From: Crocinitomicaceae bacterium
GTDB lineage: Bacteria; Bacteroidota; Bacteroidia; Flavobacteriales_D; Crocinitomicaceae
DNA: 64,000 nucleotides
Assembly: GCA_016708105.1 (NCBI GenBank)
Contig: JADJGJ010000002.1
Span: 310,001 to 374,000 of the forward strand
Direction: 5' to 3'
Numbering within the stretch: the stretch's first letter is position 1; each line of letters begins with the position of its first letter. The notes beneath the pieces were generated by a model that searched no databases, was not told the DNA's origin, and saw only the letters and a list, made by a program, of their open reading frames with translations. A program made the position numbers and the translations under genes. Positions 47,497 to 56,520 of the stretch are shown one piece after another.

Positions 47497-47948
47497 AAAG
47501 TGTGTTTTTGTTTACTGATTTACGATGACAAAGTAAGACCACTACTTTCACCTTATGTTTATGCCTGTGTTAAGTATTTATTATAGTTATGCAACCTCTA
47601 CATTACGTGTTTTAATTTGATGTAAAACACGGAAAATCAATGAGAAACACGAGTTTTATAGCCGGAAACAATTTCTTAACATTGGGTCAAAATGCTAACT
47701 GAAATTTAATTCAGGGAGAAACTTGAATTGGTATTGAATGCTTTACTTTGGCTTGTCAATTACATGAAGGCATAACACTTCATAACAAACTTTCGCAGGA
47801 AAGAGGACTCAGCAACGGGTCCTCTTTCTATTTATAGGCATCTCTTCTCATTTTATATCAATACTTCATCCGGGTTATTTTGATTTACTATTTAACTACT
47901 GAAATCAGATTTGATGTGGGTTAATGCTGAGTCAGTATAGCAGATAAA
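47497..47948. other. Intergenic region with an unassigned hairpin
   Basis: This stretch of about 450 nt contains no supported gene. A hairpin with a 9-bp stem (AAAGAGGAC at 47800-47808 and GTCCTCTTT at 47819-47827) and a 10-nt loop lies in the middle, far from either neighbouring gene. It is followed by a weak T-rich stretch on the plus strand and may be the terminator of an unannotated small RNA or a separate structured element. Confidence 0.4.
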
Positions 47949-47980
47949 AAAAACCATCCTACTCAGGATGGTTTTTTTTT
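47949..47980 (-). terminator. Terminator after the cystathionine gamma-synthase-type gene
   Basis: A long perfect stem (AAAAACCATCCT / AGGATGGTTTTT, 47949-47960 and 47965-47976) with a 4-nt loop, flanked by A- and T-runs on both sides, so it could act in both directions. It lies about 40 nt after the stop codon at 48022. Confidence 0.92.
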
Positions 47981-48021
47981 TGATTAGAATTTTATTCTGA
48001 TTTTAAAATGCAATCATTTTT

Positions 48022-49182
48022 TTACCCTAATGCCTGTTTCAAATCTTCAATCAAATCATCGGCATCTTCAACACCAACAGATAAACGCAAAAGAGAATCT
48101 ACTACTCCGGCTTTTTCTCTTTCAGCCTTTGGAATAGATGCGTGAGTCATGGTAGCCGGGTGATTAATCAGTGATTCAACTCCACCTAATGATTCAGCCA
48201 AAGAAAAAACCTTGAAGGATGATGCCAATTTAAAGGTGCTTTCAAGTGTTGCATTTTTGGTGGTGAAAGAAATCATTCCACCAAAATCTTTCATTTGTTT
48301 TTTTGCAACCTCATGATTAGGATGATCAGTAAAACCCGGCCAGTAAATTTTATCTACTTTGGGGTGTGATTTTAAAAACTCAGCAATTTTACGACCGTTG
48401 AAACAATGACGCTCCATGCGCAAGTGAAGTGTTTTGATTCCGCGCAGCACTAACCAGCTGTCCATAGGACCGGGATTTGCGCCGCAAGAATTTAAAATGA
48501 AATACAGTTTTTCATGTAATTGATCATCATTCATAATCAAAGCACCCATTACTACATCGCTGTGCCCGCCGAGATATTTTGTAACGGAATGCATCACAAT
48601 ATCAGCCCCCAATGAAAGTGGGTTTTGTAAATAGGGTGAAGCAAATGTATTGTCAACAGCTAATAAAATTTCATGCGCTTTAGCAATTTTTGAAACAGCC
48701 GCAATGTCTATAATTTGCATTGTAGGATTGGTAGGAGTTTCAGCCCAAATGAGTTTTGTATTTTTATTAATTGCCTTTTCAATATTAGATGTATCAAACA
48801 TATTCACAAAGTGAAATTTGATGCCAAAAGGCTCATAAATCTTAGTGAACATGCGATATGATCCTCCATACAAATCATCGCCGGTTACCACTTCATCGCC
48901 AGGCTTTAATAATTTAATCACGGCATCCATGGAGCCCATTCCGCTGCTGAAACAAATACCATGTTTACCGCCTTCTAATGCAGCAATACAATTTTCAAGC
49001 GCAACGCGCGTTGGATTTTTTCCACGTGCATAACCGTAGCCTTTATTTTTTCCCGGTGATTCCTGAACATACGTTGAGGTTTGATAAATGGGAGTCATGA
49101 TGGCTCCTGTGGTTGGGTCAGGTTCTTGTCCTGCATGGATGGCTCGTGTTCCAAATCCATATTTTTTTGCATTGTCTGCCAT
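48022..49182 (-). CDS. Cystathionine gamma-synthase/lyase family PLP enzyme
   Basis: A 386-residue PLP enzyme of the Cys/Met-metabolism family (MetB/MccB type). The PLP lysine is in HSVTKYLGGHSDVVMG, preceded by the phosphate- and ring-binding segments SSGMGSMDAV and VVTGDDLYGG, and the C-terminus has SLGGVESLINHPATMTHASI. It either makes cystathionine for methionine synthesis or cleaves it for cysteine synthesis; the sequence alone does not settle which. ATG 49182 (MADNAKKYGFG) was chosen because a -7 box (49214-49207) lies 24 nt before it and further upstream in-frame codons overlap or nearly overlap that box. A strong terminator follows. Confidence 0.9.
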   Translation of the reverse strand: MADNAKKYGFGTRAIHAGQEPDPTTGAIMTPIYQTSTYVQESPGKNKGYGYARGKNPTRVALENCIAALEGGKHGICFSSGMGSMDAVIKLLKPGDEVVTGDDLYGGSYRMFTKIYEPFGIKFHFVNMFDTSNIEKAINKNTKLIWAETPTNPTMQIIDIAAVSKIAKAHEILLAVDNTFASPYLQNPLSLGADIVMHSVTKYLGGHSDVVMGALIMNDDQLHEKLYFILNSCGANPGPMDSWLVLRGIKTLHLRMERHCFNGRKIAEFLKSHPKVDKIYWPGFTDHPNHEVAKKQMKDFGGMISFTTKNATLESTFKLASSFKVFSLAESLGGVESLINHPATMTHASIPKAEREKAGVVDSLLRLSVGVEDADDLIEDLKQALG

Positions 49183-49206
49183 GGTAATTTTCATTAAATG
49201 ATAAAA

Positions 49207-49214
49207 CAAAAGTA
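49207..49214 (-). promoter_or_regulatory. -7 promoter box of the cystathionine gamma-synthase-type gene
   Basis: On the minus strand TACTTTTG matches TAnnTTTG. No clear TTG lies 17-23 nt upstream. Its position argues against the longest possible start at 49209. Confidence 0.45.
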
Positions 49215-49329
49215 CGTATTTTTTTGACCATTGGAATCTTGTGCTAATGCCTTAAATAATTGAACTTTATGATGTAGATGAGGTCAATTTCCTTTCTGCC
49301 AATATGCACTTGAATGATGTTTCAAGTTA

Positions 49330-49731
49330 TCAAACAAAGGTTGATTTGTTTTCATTGGGTTTTTCTTTATCCTTTGTAAGCTCACTAATATCAGCTGAAG
49401 ATTTGAGTTTATGATCAAAATCCTTGTGTTTGAGTGATCTCAAGATGCGAATTGCAAAGTAAGAACCGGCAATAACACCCGCAATCGGAAATAAAATCAT
49501 CACCGGATCACTCCAGGTCAATGAGGTAGTATAGATAACAATTGCGCCTAAGATTACTGATGCAAACACAAACAAAATAGTAATATGTAAAAACTTCAAG
49601 CCTGTATCAAGAAGTATCACCGGATGATCTTCCGGCAGTGAATCATCAGGAAATTCTTGCTTCTGTGAATAGCTGTTTCTTGGTTGTGCTTGTTTATCCA
49701 CTTTGTTTTGATGAGGGTCACTATTTTTCAT
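49330..49731 (-). CDS. Small two-helix membrane protein of unknown function
   Basis: A 133-residue protein with a hydrophilic N-terminus of about 40 residues, two membrane helices (about 45-69 and 74-96) and a charged C-terminal tail (KDKEKPNENKS). I do not recognise the family. Its start overlaps the helicase stop by 4 nt (ATGA), so the two are translated together; a functional link with the helicase is possible but unproven. Confidence 0.65.
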   Translation of the reverse strand: MKNSDPHQNKVDKQAQPRNSYSQKQEFPDDSLPEDHPVILLDTGLKFLHITILFVFASVILGAIVIYTTSLTWSDPVMILFPIAGVIAGSYFAIRILRSLKHKDFDHKLKSSADISELTKDKEKPNENKSTFV

Positions 49732-52700
49732 GAAGTAAAAAATAATTTGATACGTTCAACGGTTTGATTGAAATGATACAACAAATCATTTGACGTGACG
49801 AGCATGATATGGCTGAATCTTTTTTGCAATGCGTGTATTAAAGACGGAATGCGAATGTCTGATTCATATAATCCCGGATCAGCCAATAGTATTTTGTCTT
49901 CATGCACAAAACAACACACACTGACATTATTGTCTGCCTGATGATAACGGAATTTAATTTTATGCTGTCTGAGAATTTCTGAAATGATTTTGTGAATAGG
50001 ATTCTCAATCACTTCGTCTGAAAGCTGCATGTTTTTTTGTTCAACCCATTGTAAAAAATCTCGTAAAATTTGTACTCCTCTGTTTTCAGAAAATCCAAAA
50101 TCACCTGAACGAACAGAAGAAAAAATCACCATCTGCTCAATGGCACGACTGAATAATACGTTCAACCGATTGGCTCCCGCATCTTGATTCAAAGGGCCAA
50201 ATTGCAACCTGAATTTTTGATCTTTACCGGGAGCATAACCAATGGATATAAGAACAATTTCTTTTTCAATTCCCTGGATGTTTTCAAGATTTCTCACCAG
50301 CAAGGCATCATTTATAGGAAGATTAAATTTTTGAATTTCTTTCTCAATGCAATCCTGCTGTTCTTTCGAAAAGGCTATGATGGCAATGTCTTCTCTTTTT
50401 TTACTGAGTAGTTTTTTGTAAAACTCAGCAATGGATTTTGCTTCTTCTCGGTTTATTCCGTTTTCAAAAACACCTTCAATGTTTATTAACCGGATAGGAA
50501 AATTGCCATCAACACCCGGCATGGGTTTCAATTCATTATCATAAAAATGACGATTAGAAAATTCAATTAATTCAGGTTGTTTACTCCGGTAATGAAATTG
50601 AAGACGGGTATTTTGAAAAAGAAATTCACCATGATCAAGTAAACTTTTTGTTTCATCAGAGGAGGTAAAAAAATGCGATGGCGGCATTTGTTGTGAATCA
50701 CCGGCAAGCACAAAATGTTTTGCGCGCCAGGCTGACGGAACAAAATCTTCAAGCGGAATTTGGCTGGCTTCATCGGCAATCACCACATCAAAAAAACCGG
50801 GTTTTGCCGGAATGAATTGTGAAACCGTGACAGGGTTCATAATCCACACCGGAAGAAGATCAATAATGGTTTCATCACAAGTATCCAAAAGTGATTTTAC
50901 CGGTAAATATTGTTTTGTTTTTGATAATTCATGGCTGATTATTTTCTTTTGCTCTTTATATTTATGTTTGTTCTTTTTACCTTCTTCTTTCAATTTTGAA
51001 CTCGGCGTATAGAGCAGTTTTTCTTTGCTTGCTAACCTGTTTTGAATGGCTGTTTCAATGCGTTCATTGTCGGCTTGATTCAATGCACTTGAATTTTTAA
51101 TAACCTGCTGCGCTGCCTCAAGTAGTGTGATGCCCTCAAAATTTTTATACGCCGGAATAAATCTTGTTTGATTCAATAATTCTTGATAGGCAATATGTAA
51201 ATCAATTTCTTTCACCGGTTTTTTAAATTGATGCAGCAGATTCAACACATTACTTGGTACTTTATTAAAAACTGCAATTTCAAATTGATATCGCTCCATG
51301 AAATCCAACTCGTCACGCAAAAGTTTTATCCACGCAATGAGCTCTGAAATGCTTTTTTGATTTGGATCAGCGTAAAGAAATGAAATGATACCCGATGCAT
51401 GATTGATATCTTGATGCAACTTAGCCAGTGATTTAATCAGTTTTTCACTTTCTGCATGGGATAATAATGTTTCATATTCATGATGTGTTAATCTGTTCAG
51501 CTTTGATCTTACTTGTAAAATATGGTCAATGTCAGTATCCGGATTTTGGATTTCAAACTGATGTAATAATTTGATCTTGATTTCTTCTAGTTCTCCTCTG
51601 ATTTTCCATTCTAGGCGCACTTCTTCAAGTAGTTGTAATTTTGTTGTTAGCGCTATGTCATCACTGAAATCAGTAAAGTAATTTTTTTGTTTTGCGGCAT
51701 TTCTCTTCAACAAACCGAGTATGCTTTTTCGTTTTTTTTGCTGCTTAAGTAATCCGGTTAATTCTGTGATTTCTGCAATGGTTGGTTTATCGCTCCATTT
51801 TTTATTTACCTGTTCAATCTGTTTGAGTTTGTTCAATGTAATCTGATATTTTTTTGCCAGATTATTAAATGTCTTATAGGTTTTATGCTCTTTATCCAAC
51901 AATTGAATTTGATTGCGATTAACCATGGATAACATACTTGCCGCAATAGCGTATTTTGTTACGGAATCAAATTGTTTGGTGATTTGAAAATCCTCAGAAA
52001 CCGTCAGAATGGTTGCTAGCGATTTTTCTAATTGATCTAATCGCCCAATGAGTTTTTCAACCGGATTTTGTTCTATCCATACTGCTGAGTTCAGTCTGAA
52101 AAACGCCGCTTGCGTTAATTGAGACACGTTTAACTCAAGCTGAACCAAATGTTCAAAATGATGTAATAGTTCAACATTGTTTTCCCAGATTTTAATTCCC
52201 GGAAAATTTGACACAGGAATAAAGGAATGAGTATCAAATTTTGCTGCAATTAGCTTTTCATGTAAGTATTGAATGCTGTATCCTGTGTCTTTTTGCAATG
52301 CTTTTACCTTGTCAGGATATTGAGAAAATATCGTGTCCTTTTCTAATGGCTCAATAACATGCTTAGATTTATTTTCAGGATGTAAAACCTGCAGATATGT
52401 TTTTTTAAGTTGAGAGTAAAACTGTTTTTTCTGATCTTTTTCTGTATTAAAAAAGGTAGTGTATTGATGCAGTTTCTCTTTCTTGAGAATGTTGTAAACT
52501 ATTTCAAGTGCTGATCTTTTCTCTGAAACAAACAATACTTTTTTTCCTTGCAACATGAAATTTTTAATCAAGGTGGAAATGAGATGTGATTTGCCGGTGC
52601 CCGGAGGACCTTGAATTACCGTATGATGTTGCAATGCCGTAGTTAAGGCGTTCAATTGTGAATGATCTAAAAGCGAATGAAATGAAGGACGAGAAGAATC

Positions 52701-53342
52701 TCTAACTCCTGCTTTTTTTTCTTCTCCAATAAACTGAAATAATTCTTCACCGGGATTTTCTTTAATCCAATCATAGTCTTTGGAAAGACTCAACTTTTTG
52801 TAATTAAAAATTCCAACAGCCTCACATTTCATTACTTGCCAAATTTGCTCGTCGTTGAGCTGATTACTTAATTGTAAATCGTTGAATTCATGGACTAGAA
52901 AATTTATCAAGTCGTCTGCTTTATCGCTGATATCAGGAATCACAAGATTGAACTCGTCATGAAATATTTTTTTAATTACAGGATTGATGAAATATGCTGA
53001 ATTGAACTGCATGTCCCAGAGAATTGTTTCTCGGTGTTTTTCTTTCAGTTTTACTTCTCTACAAAGTAGGGGCGAAGTGATAAAAATGTCGTGGTTTGGT
53101 TTTTTCCAACGTAAAAAATGACTCACCCATAAGGTGGTATCTAAGCCGTATTCTTTTTCAAAAAATTTGGCTTTTTTGTAAACTGTTGAAGGTGATGCGC
53201 CGATATTTTCATAATCTGGTAACCAGCATTGATGTATATCACAATTTATAAGTGGATTTCTTGCCGTCAAATCAAATAACTTTTGCTGAAGCAAATTCAT
53301 TGCTTCACGCATGCTTGATTTTGATTGCGAATCCGTAGACAT
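49728..53342 (-). CDS. DUF4011-type superfamily 1 helicase with degenerate nuclease-like tail
   Basis: A large (1204-residue) cytoplasmic ATPase. The N-terminus has LFDLTARNPLINC, which resembles the LLDLTxRNPLLN hallmark of DUF4011. Walker A is GPPGTGKS at about residues 245-252 (numbered from ATG 53342); the DEAS Walker B lies around residue 855, followed by LAGDSQQMPP and, later, LNVLFSRAIEQMVI, all SF1 (UPF1-like) motifs. The last 100 residues occupy the place of the Vsr-like nuclease of related proteins but lack a clear catalytic D...E-x-K set. Similar DUF4011-helicase-nuclease proteins (Hhe) have been reported in phage defence. TTG at 53345 was rejected in favour of ATG 53342, which lies 4 nt after a TAAATTTG box (53354-53347). 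Confidence 0.8.
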   Translation of the reverse strand: MSTDSQSKSSMREAMNLLQQKLFDLTARNPLINCDIHQCWLPDYENIGASPSTVYKKAKFFEKEYGLDTTLWVSHFLRWKKPNHDIFITSPLLCREVKLKEKHRETILWDMQFNSAYFINPVIKKIFHDEFNLVIPDISDKADDLINFLVHEFNDLQLSNQLNDEQIWQVMKCEAVGIFNYKKLSLSKDYDWIKENPGEELFQFIGEEKKAGVRDSSRPSFHSLLDHSQLNALTTALQHHTVIQGPPGTGKSHLISTLIKNFMLQGKKVLFVSEKRSALEIVYNILKKEKLHQYTTFFNTEKDQKKQFYSQLKKTYLQVLHPENKSKHVIEPLEKDTIFSQYPDKVKALQKDTGYSIQYLHEKLIAAKFDTHSFIPVSNFPGIKIWENNVELLHHFEHLVQLELNVSQLTQAAFFRLNSAVWIEQNPVEKLIGRLDQLEKSLATILTVSEDFQITKQFDSVTKYAIAASMLSMVNRNQIQLLDKEHKTYKTFNNLAKKYQITLNKLKQIEQVNKKWSDKPTIAEITELTGLLKQQKKRKSILGLLKRNAAKQKNYFTDFSDDIALTTKLQLLEEVRLEWKIRGELEEIKIKLLHQFEIQNPDTDIDHILQVRSKLNRLTHHEYETLLSHAESEKLIKSLAKLHQDINHASGIISFLYADPNQKSISELIAWIKLLRDELDFMERYQFEIAVFNKVPSNVLNLLHQFKKPVKEIDLHIAYQELLNQTRFIPAYKNFEGITLLEAAQQVIKNSSALNQADNERIETAIQNRLASKEKLLYTPSSKLKEEGKKNKHKYKEQKKIISHELSKTKQYLPVKSLLDTCDETIIDLLPVWIMNPVTVSQFIPAKPGFFDVVIADEASQIPLEDFVPSAWRAKHFVLAGDSQQMPPSHFFTSSDETKSLLDHGEFLFQNTRLQFHYRSKQPELIEFSNRHFYDNELKPMPGVDGNFPIRLINIEGVFENGINREEAKSIAEFYKKLLSKKREDIAIIAFSKEQQDCIEKEIQKFNLPINDALLVRNLENIQGIEKEIVLISIGYAPGKDQKFRLQFGPLNQDAGANRLNVLFSRAIEQMVIFSSVRSGDFGFSENRGVQILRDFLQWVEQKNMQLSDEVIENPIHKIISEILRQHKIKFRYHQADNNVSVCCFVHEDKILLADPGLYESDIRIPSLIHALQKRFSHIMLVTSNDLLYHFNQTVERIKLFFTS

Positions 53343-53407
53343 CAACCAAATTTAAAGTAAATTATTGAAAGCTAGAATTTGCTTGAGATGATATGCGCGA
53401 ACAGGGT

Positions 53408-53442
53408 AAAAACGAAGAAGCAGATCTCACGACCTGCTTCTT
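53408..53442 (-). terminator. Terminator of the unknown lipoprotein gene
   Basis: Stem AAGAAGCAG / CTGCTTCTT (53415-53423 and 53434-53442), 10-nt loop; on the minus strand it is followed by CGTTTTT. It separates the lipoprotein gene from the helicase gene. A second small hairpin (CCGAAA / TTTCGG, about 53446-53461) lies beside it. Confidence 0.75.
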
Positions 53443-53524
53443 TGTCCCGAAAAAATTTCGGCCTGCTAAACGTCAAACTATGTTCTTTAACTTTTGTTTT
53501 AGGTATTTAAAGTATATCAGCAAA

Positions 53525-54355
53525 TTACTGCATGATTTTGCGTTGATCAAGATCAATGTCAAATGTTTTTCCATTGTTCGTTGTCATAGTAGCAACATTG
53601 TCACAGGTTCCATCACCAAAATCTATTGTTCCTCCACGATGTTTTGATCCTTGACCTTCTATGTGAATTGAACCAGACATAATATAGTTGCATTGTCCTG
53701 GAGCAATATAGAGTGGACTTTCAATGGTGGTAGTAGCTGTTCCGCGCGGACCTTCAACGGTGCCTGTGCCGGTGATCAAAAATTCATCGTCTTCACGTTC
53801 ACAAGTTTCTGATCCGGCAATCCACTCACGTTCATGATTTATTGTGCGTGTGCGACTAACGCCATCGCGAATAGCTGTTGTGGTTCCAGTAACTGTGATC
53901 ACTAAATTTCCGTTGCCATTCAAACCAATATTGGTGGCAGTGCGTGAACCGGTGATTTGAAAATCGTCAATGTAAAAATTTTCATAAGTCAAGGTTCTTA
54001 CTGCACCTTCATTGTGTAGGTTGTCAGAAATTTCTAGAATGATTTTTCCTTTTTTCACGTGTCCGTGTGGACCTTCACAACCATCGCTATAATCAATAGT
54101 AACTGTTTTTGGATAATCAGTTGAACTTTGTGTAACGGTTGCGCAAGTGCCGCAAAGTTGTGACCAGTCATAGTTACAATCAGTACCGGCATAAAATTCT
54201 TCAGCCATGTTTTCTTCTTGATCGCGGTTACTTACTATCACATCTTCACCCACGCTTGTTGCTTCGTCAGTTCTTGATTCTTTTTGACAAGCAGTGAAGA
54301 AAAATGGAACAGCCATCAGTGCAATTCCGGTTTGTAAAAAATTTTTTCGTTTCAT
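53525..54355 (-). CDS. Lipoprotein of unknown function
   Basis: A 276-residue lipoprotein (signal peptide with lipobox FTAC at about residue 22). The mature part is predicted to be all-beta, rich in Thr and Gly, with scattered cysteines (CNYDWSQLCGTC, SETCERED, APGQCNYIM) and a repeated pattern DFGDGTCDN / DYSDGCEGP, suggesting an internal duplication. I do not recognise the family. It lies 71 nt downstream of the barrel protein gene on the same strand, so it may belong to the ECF sigma factor operon. Confidence 0.75.
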   Translation of the reverse strand: MKRKNFLQTGIALMAVPFFFTACQKESRTDEATSVGEDVIVSNRDQEENMAEEFYAGTDCNYDWSQLCGTCATVTQSSTDYPKTVTIDYSDGCEGPHGHVKKGKIILEISDNLHNEGAVRTLTYENFYIDDFQITGSRTATNIGLNGNGNLVITVTGTTTAIRDGVSRTRTINHEREWIAGSETCEREDDEFLITGTGTVEGPRGTATTTIESPLYIAPGQCNYIMSGSIHIEGQGSKHRGGTIDFGDGTCDNVATMTTNNGKTFDIDLDQRKIMQ

Positions 54356-54426
54356 ATAAAAAAGTGTTGTTTAATTAGGCGCTCAATTCAATGATAGATG
54401 AAGTTGGATAAAAGTTGGGTCAGGTA

Positions 54427-55842
54427 TTAAAAATTTATTGAAGTGCCGAATAGTACTGACATTTCTCGACTATCCCATTCAATAAATCCATTCTCTGGTT
54501 TGTAAAATTTCTGTAGTGGAAAATCAGATTGCCCTTCAACAAATAATGAAATTCGTTTGCCAAGATGAAATTCAATTCCAAGTGCCGGTTGAGCTGAAAG
54601 ATATACCGGTTGTAAACCATTTCTTTGGTTATTTGATACGTTTCGTTCATTGCCGCCACGCACAAATCGTAATTCATTCTGCGTTGCCGCAAGAATATTA
54701 ACTGAGGCTCCAAGTCGTACATAAGGATTTATAATACGCAATCCCGGACTAAGTTTTACATAAAGAGGAATGTTAACGTACTTCACCGTTTTTGCAAATG
54801 CAATTTTAAACAAGAGCGTATCAGATCCTGTAATGCTGTTATCATAGAAGGATTCTAAATCCGAAGTACTGGCAGCCATTCGTCCGGTTGGCGAATCAAA
54901 TTCATAACCTGTGTTTGAATGAACAATCATCTTCATGAATTCTTTTGATTTAAATTTCCAGCTGCTATAACCTAATCCGGTTCCAATGGATAAATATGGA
55001 TTGAATTTGTATTGGAATAATAGGCCGGTATTGAAAGTGCGTGAACGCGGTTTAGTTTCTGAAAATTTATTTGACCAAATGTGATCATCATTGACGTTCA
55101 AGCTCACAATATTTTCTCTGCGTCCAGGACCAATATAAAATGAAATTGCGTAATTAAATACATCAACCGGTTTGGTCAGATGAATGGGAATAGCTCCTCG
55201 TTCAATTTCATAATTTGCAATGGGAAGAATAGATGCTCCTTTTAATTTTTCGGGTAATTCTTCCTGTTGGTTTTTGGTTTCAGTGAATGAATGATGTTCA
55301 TGCAGCACAATTTGCTGATAACCGTTTTCATTTGAATATTCGGTTAAATTTCCGCCGCCTGATTGCGTGAGTGGATTGGTAGTTTTTTCAATTTCTGTTT
55401 CATTCGTTGTTTTCTGATCCCCACTGTTTTCATTCGCATTCATATCACTCTCACGCTGATTCTCGCTCTCACACTCCCCCTCACTCTCACGCTGTTCCTC
55501 ACTCTGTGTCTTCGTTCCCGCAGGGATGAGGTTGCCGTTGAGCGCATGTGGCTCCTCATCCCCGGGGTCCAAAGATTTTTGGTAAGTAGAGTTTGTATTC
55601 GTGTTTTCATCTGCCATTTGATCATCATTTAAAATAATCAAACCACCTATTGAAAGAATTAGGCAAGCGGCTGATGAAAATATCATCCAGAAAATAATTC
55701 TTTTTCTTTTGCGCTCTTTGCGCATTGTATCTAGTTTGCCTGAAAGATTATTCCACACGGCAACCGGTGCAGCAATCTCTTCTTCAGGCTGAGCTGAAAA
55801 AAATGATTGATAAGCATCTTTATTTCGTGTTGAATCTGTCAT
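54427..55842 (-). CDS. One-piece inner-membrane and outer-membrane barrel protein encoded with an ECF sigma factor
   Basis: A 471-residue protein with an unusual plan: a cytoplasmic N-terminus of about 47 residues, one membrane helix (about 48-71), a Ser/Glu/Asn-rich disordered linker (about 75-160), a transition segment, and a C-terminal outer-membrane beta-barrel from about 235 to 471 (PorT/OMP_b-brl-like: YAISFYIGPGRRENI, LSIGTGLGYSSW, ISLFVEGQSDF) ending in Phe. There is no signal peptide. Its start overlaps the sigma factor stop by 4 nt, so it takes the usual place of an anti-sigma factor. A role as envelope-spanning anti-sigma factor is inference. Confidence 0.82.
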   Translation of the reverse strand: MTDSTRNKDAYQSFFSAQPEEEIAAPVAVWNNLSGKLDTMRKERKRKRIIFWMIFSSAACLILSIGGLIILNDDQMADENTNTNSTYQKSLDPGDEEPHALNGNLIPAGTKTQSEEQRESEGECESENQRESDMNANENSGDQKTTNETEIEKTTNPLTQSGGGNLTEYSNENGYQQIVLHEHHSFTETKNQQEELPEKLKGASILPIANYEIERGAIPIHLTKPVDVFNYAISFYIGPGRRENIVSLNVNDDHIWSNKFSETKPRSRTFNTGLLFQYKFNPYLSIGTGLGYSSWKFKSKEFMKMIVHSNTGYEFDSPTGRMAASTSDLESFYDNSITGSDTLLFKIAFAKTVKYVNIPLYVKLSPGLRIINPYVRLGASVNILAATQNELRFVRGGNERNVSNNQRNGLQPVYLSAQPALGIEFHLGKRISLFVEGQSDFPLQKFYKPENGFIEWDSREMSVLFGTSINF

Positions 55843-56411
55843 ACAATTTTTCGGGCTGTCATATAATTTAGTTCAATGGCTTGTCGCAATGTTTTTTTTG
55901 CGTCAAACAATTGTGATTTTGAAGTGCCTTCAGATATCCCCAGCGTTTCAGCAATTTCTTGATGCGAATATCCTTCAATACAAAATGCATTAAATACTAG
56001 GCGTTGTCCATTTGGCAATGCATTGATGAGATGTTGTAATTCTGATCTTCCAATTTGCTCAAGTATATTGTGGTCCGGTTCAAGTTCACCATCTGCTTTG
56101 GTAAGGTCAGTTTTATTTATTTTAAATTCTGTTTTTTGAAAATAACCCAGGGCAACATTTACTGTTAATCTTCGCATCCATCCTTTGAAATTCCCTTCTG
56201 CACGATACGTAGTTAATTTTTCAAAAATGCGAATGAATGCATCTTGCAGCATATCTTTTGCAAGATCAGTATCATGGGCATATCTCAAACAGAGTGCGTA
56301 CATCCATCCTGAATTTTGGTCATACAATGTCTTACACGCTGACTGGTCAAGTTTTTGACAGCGCTGTATCAGTTCCTCTTCTGTGAGTTCTGCAGACAGT
56401 TTGATGAGCAT
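55839..56411 (-). CDS. ECF-type RNA polymerase sigma factor
   Basis: A 190-residue sigma-70 family factor of the extracytoplasmic function type. Region 2 is visible as DLAKDMLQDAFIRIFEKL and region 4 as GYSHQEIAETLGISEGTSKSQLFDAKKTL, the helix-turn-helix that reads the -35 element. It lacks regions 1 and 3, as expected. The downstream gene overlaps by 4 nt and encodes a membrane-anchored barrel protein that may control it. No flavobacterial -7 box is evident in the 109 nt upstream, so it may depend on another sigma factor or itself. Confidence 0.93.
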   Translation of the reverse strand: MLIKLSAELTEEELIQRCQKLDQSACKTLYDQNSGWMYALCLRYAHDTDLAKDMLQDAFIRIFEKLTTYRAEGNFKGWMRRLTVNVALGYFQKTEFKINKTDLTKADGELEPDHNILEQIGRSELQHLINALPNGQRLVFNAFCIEGYSHQEIAETLGISEGTSKSQLFDAKKTLRQAIELNYMTARKIV

Positions 56412-56520
56412 TATTTACCCTTTGATAGGTTAAGACGTCAAAAGGTTGGCTTGGTTTAAAAAATATTTTTAGAATTTTTGTTGAAGACTTGATTTTGCTG
56501 AATATGACGCTGGGATTTTA

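Noticed and set aside
55440..55628. Minus-strand frame rich in Arg/Val/Ser
   Set aside because: It is a different frame of the low-complexity linker in the barrel protein gene, whose own frame is supported by membrane and barrel features.
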